NCBI GenBank assembly: GCA_035542775.1
Contig: DATKKX010000339.1
Location: forward strand, 1 to 6,269
From: DATKKX01 sp035542775
GTDB taxonomy: Bacteria > Planctomycetota > Phycisphaerae > UBA1845 > UTPLA1
Length of the DNA: 6,269 nucleotides
Reading direction: 5' to 3'
The notes beneath the pieces are model-generated. The model ran no database searches. It saw nothing but the letters and a program-made list of their open reading frames with translations, and had not been told where the DNA came from. Shown in pieces: positions 1-6,059 of this stretch (within the stretch, counting starts at the first letter, position 1; each line of letters begins with the position of its first letter). The position numbers and the translations under genes were made by a program.

Positions 1-138
1 GGCAGCCTGGCCAGCCGGCTAACCGGCCAGCCGCTGCAGCCCACGGCGGCCGCGGAGCTGGTCACGACCCTCGCCCGCGCGGTCCACTACGCCCACGAGC
101 ACGGGATCGTGCACCGCGATCTGAAGCCGGCGAACATC
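1..138 (+). pseudogene. Ser/Thr protein kinase fragment, truncated by the IS66-family insertion
   Basis: Reading frame 1 is open from the first base and encodes 46 residues of a Hanks-type Ser/Thr kinase. The helix with LARAVHYAHEHGIVHRDL leads into the catalytic loop HRDLKPAN; the catalytic Asp codon is at 118-120. This corresponds to kinase subdomains VIa-VIb, so the N lobe lies outside the window. The frame then enters the left terminal repeat of the mobile element at 139, after PANI, so the metal-binding DFG motif, activation segment and C lobe are missing. Translation would run on into element sequence and stop at 370-372, adding about 77 unrelated residues. The expected kinase continuation is not recognisable beyond the right end of the element. 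Kinases with this style of segment (LARAVHYAHEHGIVHRDLKPAN) are abundant in Planctomycetota, where they often precede repeat or membrane domains. The kinase identity is secure; its full architecture and substrate cannot be seen. Confidence 0.85.
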
Positions 139-178
139 CGTGTCCGTCCGGCGGTTCGCGTTCTTGACGGCCGTGGTG
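139..178 (+). repeat. Left terminal inverted repeat of the IS66-family element
   Basis: This pairs with 6060-6099 in inverted orientation. The outer 16 bases (CGTGTCCGTCCGGCGG) are identical, and 35 of 40 positions match overall, with mismatches at left positions 155, 162, 165, 171 and 173. Kinase coding sequence stops making sense exactly here, which independently supports the boundary. The tnpA start codon is 28 bases inside the inner edge. Confidence 0.9.
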
Positions 179-182
179 TAAT

Positions 183-198
183 CCCTCCGAAGGGAGGG
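183..198 (+). promoter_or_regulatory. Hairpin covering the tnpA Shine-Dalgarno sequence
   Basis: CCCTCC at 183-188 is perfectly complementary to GGAGGG at 193-198, leaving a four-base loop (gaag). The right arm is the ribosome binding site of tnpA: it sits seven bases before the ATG at 206. Any transcript that includes 183-188 could fold so that the binding site is paired. Several insertion sequences, such as IS10 and IS50, use mRNA structure to stop read-through transcripts from outside the element from being translated into transposase. Whether that happens here depends on where tnpA transcription starts, which the sequence does not reveal. Confidence 0.6.
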
Positions 199-205
199 CA
201 CCATC

Positions 206-538
206 ATGGCCCCAGGCAGAGCGCGGGACGAGCAGAAGGAACAGCAGTGGCAGCGTCGGATAGAGCGGTGGCGGGCGAGCGGGCTGAGCGTGCGGGCCTT
301 CTGCGCCCGTCACGGCCTGACTACTGCCAGCTTCTACCATTGGCGGCGCGTGCTGCAGCGGCACGCGGCTGACGAGCCCGCGTTCGTGCCGGTGCAGGTC
401 GTGGCTGATGCGGTGCCGACTCAGGCCAGCGCCCTGGAAGTGGTCCTGACCGATGGCCGGGCGGTGCGTATTGCTCCCGGCTTTGACGCGGCCACCTTGC
501 GGCGGCTACTGGCCGTGCTGGAGGGGCGGCCATGCTGA
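206..538 (+). CDS. tnpA: IS66-family accessory protein TnpA (helix-turn-helix)
   Basis: This 110-residue protein is the first gene of the IS66 set and has the family's usual length. Residues about 22-48 form a helix-turn-helix of the IS66 TnpA/IS3 OrfA type, with the signature SGLSVRAFCARHGL followed by SFYHWRR. Residues about 77-107 carry the conserved C-terminal piece (VVLTDGRAVRI, then a leucine-rich helix). The basic N terminus and the helix-turn-helix suggest DNA binding, probably at the element ends; TnpA is required for efficient transposition in studied IS66 members. The ATG is chosen because a strong binding site (GGGAGGG, 192-198) precedes it by seven bases. The gene ends in ATGCTGA, where its stop overlaps the start of tnpB, implying coupled translation. 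The hairpin just upstream may restrain expression. Confidence 0.95.
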   Translation: MAPGRARDEQKEQQWQRRIERWRASGLSVRAFCARHGLTTASFYHWRRVLQRHAADEPAFVPVQVVADAVPTQASALEVVLTDGRAVRIAPGFDAATLRRLLAVLEGRPC

Positions 539-897
539 GCTTCCCTCCGGCCGTGCGCATCTGGTTGGCCCTGGCACCGGCCGATTTGCGCAAAGGATTC
601 GACGCGCTCGCCGAGTTGGTCCGGCAACACCTGCGCGATGACCCCCTATCGGGGCACGTCTTTGTCTTTCGCAATCGCCGTGGCGACAGAATCAAGCTGC
701 TTTACTGGGACACCGATGGCTACGTGATTGTTTATAAGCGTCTGGAGGTCGGAGTTTTCCGCTTCCCGACGGCGGCCGAAGGTCAGGCCAGCGTTACCGT
801 GCGCGCCGCCGAATTGGCCATGCTGTTGGACGGCGTCGATTGGCAAAACGCCAAGCGCTCGAAGCGCTACCACCGGCCGGCGACGGCGACGGGTTGA
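532..897 (+). CDS. tnpB: IS66-family accessory protein TnpB
   Basis: This 121-residue protein is the IS66 Orf2 protein (unrelated to the TnpB nucleases of IS200/IS605 elements). Recognisable signatures are DLRKGFDALA (residues 18-27) and the block from FVFRNRRGDRIK through LLYWDTDGY to YKRLE (residues about 44-72), followed by RFP. Length and motif order are normal for the family and no residue looks broken. Its biochemical role is not well defined; in studied IS66 elements it is needed along with TnpA and TnpC for full transposition. Its start overlaps the tnpA stop by seven bases, so translation is probably coupled to tnpA. A terminator-like hairpin follows the stop by 22 bases, separating tnpB from tnpC. 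Confidence 0.97.
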   Translation: MLSFPPAVRIWLALAPADLRKGFDALAELVRQHLRDDPLSGHVFVFRNRRGDRIKLLYWDTDGYVIVYKRLEVGVFRFPTAAEGQASVTVRAAELAMLLDGVDWQNAKRSKRYHRPATATG

Positions 898-919
898 GCG
901 GCCTGCGTGGCTTGAGCGG

Positions 920-947
920 GCGGGCGGCACCAGTCGCCCGCTTTTTT
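920..947 (+). terminator. Intrinsic-terminator-like hairpin between tnpB and tnpC
   Basis: GCGGGCG at 920-926 pairs with CGCCCGC at 935-941 around an eight-base loop, directly followed by six T residues (942-947). The same right arm can also pair with 916-922 using a longer loop. This has the form of a rho-independent terminator on the + strand. It lies downstream of tnpB and 47 bases before the tnpC start, so it could lower transposase expression relative to tnpA and tnpB. It is not coding: it falls between the tnpB stop and the first credible tnpC start. Confidence 0.65.
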
Positions 948-994
948 CTTGTCCGCCGAGGAACAAATCCGGTCCGCAATGCGTAATTACTGGC

Positions 995-2839
995 ATGAGC
1001 CTCGCGGACCCCGCTGCTGGCCTGCCGCCGACCACCGCCGAGCAATTGCCCGACGAGGTGGCCACGCTCAAGCGCATGGTCCTGGAACTGCTGGCCTCGC
1101 TGCACGAGCGCGATCGCAACATCGAGGGGATGCGGCACCGGATCGACCTGCTGTTGCGCCGCTTGTACGGGCCGCGCGGCGAGCGCTTCAACCCGGACCA
1201 ACTGCTGCTGTTCGCGGAGATGGCCGCCGGCCAGGAGACGATCACCGAACGGTCCCCCGAGCCGGCAGCGGCGTCGAAGCCCAGGCGGCGGTGCCGGCCC
1301 CACGGTCGCCGCCGTCTGCCGGACAACTTGCCCCGCGAGCCCAGGCACCACGAGTTGTCCGAGGCCGAACGCACCTGCCCGGCCTGCGGCCGGATGCGCG
1401 TCGATATTGGCACGGACCGGAGCGAACAACTCGACTACCGGCCGGCGTCGCTGTTTGTGGTCGAGCATTTTGTCCACAAGTATGCCTGCCCCTGTTACAG
1501 TAAGCGCCAATCGCAATCCCAGGGTCAGCAAGCCTGTCCGGGCCAGGAGTCCAAGCCCAAGCCAGCACCGCAATCAGACCCCGAGCCGGCGCCGGCGCCG
1601 ACGGAGCCCACGCCGACGCCGACGCAGGTAAGCGCCGGACCAGAGCCGGTGGCCCCCGGCCCGCGGCCCACAGACCCGAGCCAACCGCCGCAACCGGAGG
1701 CGCAACCGTTCTTGCTCCAGGGCCCCGGTGAGGTGGTGATCGCGGCGCCCAAGCCGGCGATGCCGATTGCCAAGGGCCTGCCGGGGCCTGGCCTGTTGGC
1801 CCACCTGATCGTCAGCAAATGTGTCGATCACCTGCCGTTGCATCGCCTGGAGCGGGTGTACCAGCGACAAGGGCTCTTCTTGCATCGCTCAACTTTGTGC
1901 GACTGGATGGCGGCCTGTGCCGACCTGCTGCGGCCACTGTACGACCTGATGGTCAGCGTGGTGCTTCAGTCGCGGGCACTGCACACCGACGATACGACGG
2001 TGAAGCTGCAGGAGCTGGTGACCCACCTGCTGAGCACGGCGCGCTTCTGGGTCTACCTGGGCGACGCCGCCCACCCGTACAACGTCTTCGACTTCACGGT
2101 CAACCGCAAGCGCGACGGCCCGCAGCAGTTCCTGGCCAACTACCAGGGTTACCTGCACGCCGACGCGTTCAGCGGCTACGACGGCCTGTACCTTCCCGAC
2201 CCGCGCACGGCGGCGGCGGCGCGCATCATCGAAGTGGCCTGCAATGCCCACGCGCGCCGCAAGTTCTACGAGGCGCGCGGCAGCGACGCGCTGCGGTCGC
2301 ACCAGGCGCTGGCCTATTACCGCCAGCTCTACGAGCTGGAGCGCGGGGCCAAGGACTTCAGCGACGAACAGCGTCTGCAGATGCGCCAGGACCTGGCGGT
2401 GCCAATCCTGGGCCAATTCCGCACTTGGCTGGAGGCACAGCGCCCGCAGGTGTTGCCCAAGAGCCCGATGGCGGAGGCGCTGGGGTACGCGCTCAACAAC
2501 TGGGCAGCGCTGGTGCGATACACCGAGGCGGGCTTCCTGGCTATCGACAACAACGCGGCCGAGCGCGAGATGAAGCGGATAGCCATTGGCCGCAAAAACT
2601 GGTTGACCGTCGGGTCACCCCGTGGTGGTCAGACGGCTGCCGTCCTCTTCAGCTTCACGTCCACGTGTCAGCGCCTCGGCGTCGAGCCGTGGCACTACCT
2701 GCGTGACGTGCTGGAGCAGCTGCCGAGTCATCCGCCCGATCGCCTGGTGGAGTTGCTGCCGGACGAGTGGGCGCCAGCCCAGCGTGCTGCGGCCGTGGCG
2801 GACCCTCCTGGCGACGTGGCAGCGCCCTTGTCCGGGTAA
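995..2839 (+). CDS. tnpC: IS66-family DDE transposase TnpC
   Basis: This 614-residue protein is the catalytic transposase of the element. In order it shows a leucine-rich, coiled-coil-like N terminus (residues about 15-60); an IS66-type zinc finger starting CPACG at 128-132; a Pro/Gln-rich insert (about 169-240); the conserved KGLPGPGLLAH...DHLPLHRLE block (260-276); and the DDE catalytic core. The core residues are D332 (HTDDT), D390 (HADAFSGY) and E523 (DNNAAERE), with the family motif CNAHARRKF at 416-424. The protein is about 60-100 residues longer than most family members, explained by the insert. The second zinc-binding pair reads YACPCY (C165, C167), one residue closer than the usual CxxC. 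The start at 995 is the first ATG in frame after the tnpB-tnpC spacer; no good ribosome binding site precedes it. The frame stays open upstream through tnpB, but that stretch does not resemble IS66 proteins. The gene converges on the fusion gene across a 71-base gap. Confidence 0.94.
   Translation: MSLADPAAGLPPTTAEQLPDEVATLKRMVLELLASLHERDRNIEGMRHRIDLLLRRLYGPRGERFNPDQLLLFAEMAAGQETITERSPEPAAASKPRRRCRPHGRRRLPDNLPREPRHHELSEAERTCPACGRMRVDIGTDRSEQLDYRPASLFVVEHFVHKYACPCYSKRQSQSQGQQACPGQESKPKPAPQSDPEPAPAPTEPTPTPTQVSAGPEPVAPGPRPTDPSQPPQPEAQPFLLQGPGEVVIAAPKPAMPIAKGLPGPGLLAHLIVSKCVDHLPLHRLERVYQRQGLFLHRSTLCDWMAACADLLRPLYDLMVSVVLQSRALHTDDTTVKLQELVTHLLSTARFWVYLGDAAHPYNVFDFTVNRKRDGPQQFLANYQGYLHADAFSGYDGLYLPDPRTAAAARIIEVACNAHARRKFYEARGSDALRSHQALAYYRQLYELERGAKDFSDEQRLQMRQDLAVPILGQFRTWLEAQRPQVLPKSPMAEALGYALNNWAALVRYTEAGFLAIDNNAAEREMKRIAIGRKNWLTVGSPRGGQTAAVLFSFTSTCQRLGVEPWHYLRDVLEQLPSHPPDRLVELLPDEWAPAQRAAAVADPPGDVAAPLSG
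1499..1714 (+). repeat. Low-complexity Pro/Gln/Glu-rich coding insert in tnpC
   Basis: About 72 codons of tnpC (residues about 169-240) encode a biased stretch: first Gln/Ser-rich (QSQSQGQQ), then Pro/Ala/Thr-rich with short periodicity (EPAPAPTEPTPTPT), then Pro/Gln. The DNA between about 1577 and 1626 is made of near-repeats of gccggc and gccgac. It sits between the zinc finger and the conserved APKPAMPIAKGLPGPG block, normally joined directly or by a short link in IS66 transposases. It is probably a flexible linker that grew by repeat slippage; no function can be assigned. Confidence 0.7.
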
Positions 2840-2910
2840 GGCAGTTGGGTGCTCCTGCGTTGCGTGGCTTCATTCCCGCGGCGATGTTTGCATCCAAATG
2901 GGCCGTTGAC

Positions 2911-5802
2911 TCAACCGCTCTCCCGGTCGGTCTGTTCGCCAGGCGTGTCTGGCTTCGGCGCGTCCTTGGTGCCCCCCTGTACCCCTTTGATTCTGCGACC
3001 CGATGGAGCAAAACCCTCCGGGTAGATTTCGAGACCGTGCAATTCCTTCTTCTCGCGGCGTCGCTGGCAGTAGACTTCGACATCCTCTTCCCGCGAGAGC
3101 AGGAACTTGAGGAAACTGACACCGCGGTACTTGCAAGTCTGGTACACGCTCAGCAAAACGACGTAGTCGCAGAGACCCTCCTCTGCCAATTGCCCATCGG
3201 AAAGCTCGCGAAAGTACGCGAACGCATGGATCGCGTGCTCCGCGGCGTTGTTATTCCATGGGACGCCGTCGTGATCCAAGAACGTGAAAAGTCTGCCCTC
3301 GTTCTTAAGGAGCCGCTTCTGGTAGGAGTCCGCCAACTCGGAGCGATAGACGCGCGACTCCAGGGTACGGAAGTAGCGGTCAACCTCTGCCTTGTGTTTG
3401 TGGAGGTAGTGTTTTTTCAGCCCATACTTATCGATCGTGCCCACGATGGACCTCAGCAGTTTGCCGAACTCCCCCGCGAATGCCTTGAACTCCTCGTCGT
3501 AGGGGCTGCCCATCAGGTCGTTGTTGAAGTCCCGGATCAGGTGGATGAGGCATTTCTGTTGGGGGCAGCCCAGCGAGTCGTAACCGCCGTAGAAGTCCGT
3601 GACGAGCACGCCCTTGAACTCGCCCAGCAGTTCTTTCAAGAAGGCCGCCTCCCTGTTGGGCCGGTAGAGGTACATCACGTCCTCTAGGTTGGTCAGCACC
3701 CAGACGTAACCTTTATCCTTCTTCAGCCGGACCTCGGTCTCATCGACGAGGATCAGCCCACCGGCCACTATCCGGGCCAGGATTCGCTTGACTGTCTCGC
3801 GGTAGCGGTTCGCCATCAGAGCCTTCAGCATGTGGGCTTCCCATTGGCCCACACGCAGCCCGAAGCAATCCTCGAACATGGTCTCCAGGTGGTTGAAGCT
3901 GATGCGGTGGACGACGTGCTGGTACATGGCCCAGCTTTTCAAGCCGTGCAAGTGTTTGTCTCGCCTCTTGTATTGCTCCGGGAGGAAACTTCGCTCGCAA
4001 TCCCTGCACAGATACCGGACAGTGGTGTAGCGGATCACCTGCCGACGGATGCCCCCTTTGGTAAACTTCAGGTCATAGGCGAGCTTGGAGTGAGGCTCGC
4101 GGGAGAACCGGCCGATGCGATTGCCCTTGCAGTAGGGGCAGGTGCCGCTCTCGATCTCGACTTCCGTGTTCACGGGCAGTCTGCGTGTCTTCTTCTGCTT
4201 GCGGAGGTGTTGGCAGGCCTTCCTGATCGACTCGCTCGTGCGAAGGAATATCCTCTCTCTTTGATAGTCGAAATACGCCCAGCGGTGGATCTCGTCGAAA
4301 TCCTGGAGGACGAACGCGGGGCGGGACCAGGTCCGACGCCTCGACGGGGTGATCTCGTCCACCCAGGCGGCGATGGGTGAAGGTGGTGTGGTGGCCCCCT
4401 CGCCGCGGCTTCGTGCGGCCTCGCCAACGGCCTGGACGAATTCCGCAACCTTCCTCAAGGCGGCACAGTCCTCGGCGTTGTAGGTCAGCAACTTGTCCTT
4501 CCAGCACTGCTCGCCCAGCTGCTCCCAGCGTGCCCGCCACACCAGGCTCTGGAGACCGGAGGCATTCTCCTCCGTCCAGGTGCAGCCGAGGTGCCGGGCG
4601 ACCTCCTTCAAGCCGTTGGAGAAGGTGGGGAAGTACACAGTGGCGTGGATGACGGACAGGACGTTCACGGTCTTCCCCAGTGCCCGATCTACGAGATCCT
4701 TCCGCGTGACGACCTTCCTCATCCGCTTCAGCAACGTCTTCTCGTAACCGCCGTAGTGGAACAGGGCGAAGTCCTCATACCGGGCCAGCAGGTCCAGGAA
4801 GGCGTCGAACATCCGGGCTTCCTGGTCCGGGCCATCAGCCCAGAAGGAGTGCGTCGTCTGCACGTCACCCTTGACCACGAGCACGCCAAGCAAGTAAACG
4901 AACCCGGCCCCCTCGACGCCCTCGGCGTCGAAAAACATCTGCACGGGCTTATGGGGCAGGTCCGGCGTGCCATAGACGTGGAGCTTCTGCTCGCGAATGG
5001 CCAGTGCCTGCAAGGCGGCGTAGCGGGGATGGTCCGTTCGCTTGACCCGCTTTCCCCTCCTCCTGGGGCGAAAGGTGCAGGACAGCTGCGTGAGCGTGAA
5101 GATGCCCTTGCGGTTGTACCGCTTCAACTCCTTTTCCCCCACGCCGCCGAGAAGGCTGATGTCGCCGGCCTCTTCCGCCTGCTTGCGGCATCGCTGCCTA
5201 AACTCGCAGACAGGGCAATGCTTGTTTAGCGTCAACCGCGGTGGCTCCCCGCCCGCCTGGAGTTGCTTCATCTCATCCAGGATCTGTTCCGCATGACGAT
5301 ACAGCTTCGCGTCCAGGTGGACCTTCCCCAGCCTGCCGTCCGGGCCACGGAGAATCAGCCCCGCGGCGGGCCGCAGCCCCTGCACACGGGCGAGAGCCAG
5401 CCCATGCAGGGCAAGAAGGAGCTTTTGCTGCCGGCTCACCTTGTCCCCGTGGTTGTGGAGTACGGGGAGGTAATGATGGTCCCCGACCTTGGAAGGCCCG
5501 TCCGCACGCTTCAGGGCGTCGAAGCGATGCGACGGATCCTCGTCCGCGAGTTCGGCATTCACGAGCAGCGTCTTGCCCTGCTTCAGCGTCGCGGCGGTGA
5601 CGGCCAAGTCCCGGCATGGGTCGCACTCGTCGAACCGGCCGACGAGTTTGGCGACGGCCTCCTCGCGCGACGCCTGCCGCGCCGCCGTGGTCATCGCCTC
5701 GTAGTCCGATTGCGTGCCGCTTTCCCCGGCGAGCTTGAGGTGCCCCTTGTACTTGCAGTTTAAGTAGGACTCGATGATGTCCCGAGTGATCTTGGTCGCC
5801 AT
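2911..5802 (-). CDS. Fusion protein: TM0106-type RecB/Cas4-like nuclease module + RNase H-like exonuclease module + IS66-like DDE transposase
   Basis: This 963-residue protein has four parts (numbered from the ATG at 5802). Residues about 1-285 resemble the TM0106/COG2251 RecB-like nuclease family. They hold C16 and the cluster C196-x2-C199-x5-C205 (CPVCEFRQRC), the cysteine layout of Cas4/AddB-type 4Fe-4S nucleases. Residues about 287-455 form a DnaQ/RNase H-like (YprB-type) module: FFDAEG with D292 and E294, HYGGYEKTLL, FSNGLKEVARHLG, and YNAEDC with D445. Residues about 456-545 are a linker. Residues about 546-910 are an IS66-like transposase: a zinc ribbon C555/C558 with C599/C602, D687 (LVDETEV), D736 (VTDFYGGY), CLIHLIRDF, and E855 (WNNNAAEHAI). 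The DDE triad is complete. The PD-(D/E)XK core is less clear: D95 in FDALKR fits, but no E-x-K is obvious after HYLPVL, so nuclease activity is unproven. The ATG has GAGGGTGG four bases upstream; an upstream GTG (5844) would add 14 residues. The gene is convergent to tnpC inside the same terminal repeats. It could be a passenger or a second transposition machine. Confidence 0.93.
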   Translation of the reverse strand: MATKITRDIIESYLNCKYKGHLKLAGESGTQSDYEAMTTAARQASREEAVAKLVGRFDECDPCRDLAVTAATLKQGKTLLVNAELADEDPSHRFDALKRADGPSKVGDHHYLPVLHNHGDKVSRQQKLLLALHGLALARVQGLRPAAGLILRGPDGRLGKVHLDAKLYRHAEQILDEMKQLQAGGEPPRLTLNKHCPVCEFRQRCRKQAEEAGDISLLGGVGEKELKRYNRKGIFTLTQLSCTFRPRRRGKRVKRTDHPRYAALQALAIREQKLHVYGTPDLPHKPVQMFFDAEGVEGAGFVYLLGVLVVKGDVQTTHSFWADGPDQEARMFDAFLDLLARYEDFALFHYGGYEKTLLKRMRKVVTRKDLVDRALGKTVNVLSVIHATVYFPTFSNGLKEVARHLGCTWTEENASGLQSLVWRARWEQLGEQCWKDKLLTYNAEDCAALRKVAEFVQAVGEAARSRGEGATTPPSPIAAWVDEITPSRRRTWSRPAFVLQDFDEIHRWAYFDYQRERIFLRTSESIRKACQHLRKQKKTRRLPVNTEVEIESGTCPYCKGNRIGRFSREPHSKLAYDLKFTKGGIRRQVIRYTTVRYLCRDCERSFLPEQYKRRDKHLHGLKSWAMYQHVVHRISFNHLETMFEDCFGLRVGQWEAHMLKALMANRYRETVKRILARIVAGGLILVDETEVRLKKDKGYVWVLTNLEDVMYLYRPNREAAFLKELLGEFKGVLVTDFYGGYDSLGCPQQKCLIHLIRDFNNDLMGSPYDEEFKAFAGEFGKLLRSIVGTIDKYGLKKHYLHKHKAEVDRYFRTLESRVYRSELADSYQKRLLKNEGRLFTFLDHDGVPWNNNAAEHAIHAFAYFRELSDGQLAEEGLCDYVVLLSVYQTCKYRGVSFLKFLLSREEDVEVYCQRRREKKELHGLEIYPEGFAPSGRRIKGVQGGTKDAPKPDTPGEQTDRESG

Positions 5803-6059
5803 GCTGCCACCCTCGCGGGCGACTCGGTGCGACCTCCTTGCCACGGTACTTGAAACGACGCCACGGTCGGGAACATCGAACCTTGCACAAGCCCTCTTCT
5901 TGGGGCCACCACAGGCTGGGGACGCGGCCGCTGGCGAGCCCTACAGGATGAGAAGGTAGCGGTGCCCCGCTCGCGTAGCTGATCTACCCGGCTCCACAGG
6001 TTGCGGCCATACAGTCAGAAAAGCGGCATCTGTCGAGGCGCGGCTGGCCGTACACTTAC
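5803..6059. other. Non-coding interval between the fusion gene and the right terminal repeat
   Basis: This 257-base stretch should hold the promoter and leader of the fusion gene, which reads leftward from 5802. A strong Shine-Dalgarno-like AAGGAGGT (- strand, 5839-5832) lies about 30 bases before the ATG, too far to serve it, and no other start follows it at normal spacing. The site next to the ATG is GAGGGTGG at 5814-5807. I see no convincing sigma-70 promoter, no tRNA, and no open frame with recognisable protein character. I also looked for a second pair of inverted ends around the fusion gene (2840-2910 against this interval) and saw none beyond a chance-level match. Confidence 0.5.

Noticed and set aside
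164..182. TTGACG (164-169) and TGTAAT (177-182) resemble -35 and -10 promoter boxes before tnpA.
   Set aside because: The spacer is only 7 bases, far from the 16-18 a sigma-70 promoter needs, and no second box fits at normal spacing.
728..994. The tnpC frame is open upstream into tnpB, allowing a 703-residue product.
   Set aside because: The extra 89 residues do not resemble IS66 proteins and are the shifted reading of tnpB; the protein begins to look like TnpC only from the ATG at 995. No slippery site for a TnpB-TnpC frameshift was seen.
2840..2910. Possible bidirectional terminator or internal element end between tnpC and the fusion gene.
   Set aside because: No stem followed by a T-run on either strand was found. 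The only resemblance to the other side of the fusion gene is CCGGGTA plus CAG near 2832-2844 and about 5980-5993, which is chance level.
2767..3687. Long + strand open frame opposite the transposase half of the fusion gene.
   Set aside because: It is an antisense shadow of a GC-rich gene, has no recognisable domains, and overlaps the end of tnpC.
5188..5757. Cas4-like cysteines suggested a CRISPR-associated locus.
   Set aside because: No direct-repeat array, Cas1/Cas2 or other cas gene is present; the TM0106-type family is only Cas4-like in fold.
3832..5763. Several + strand open frames (3832-4380, 4591-5229, 5263-5763) opposite the fusion gene.
   Set aside because: All mirror the codon structure of the - strand gene and show no domain signatures; the - strand frame carries recognisable catalytic motifs throughout.
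5803..5844. Upstream GTG start for the fusion protein, adding 14 residues.
   Set aside because: The ATG at 5802 has an adjacent binding site (GAGGGTGG) and gives the MATKITRD start that fits the nuclease family better. The AAGGAGGT lies downstream of the GTG, so it cannot serve it.
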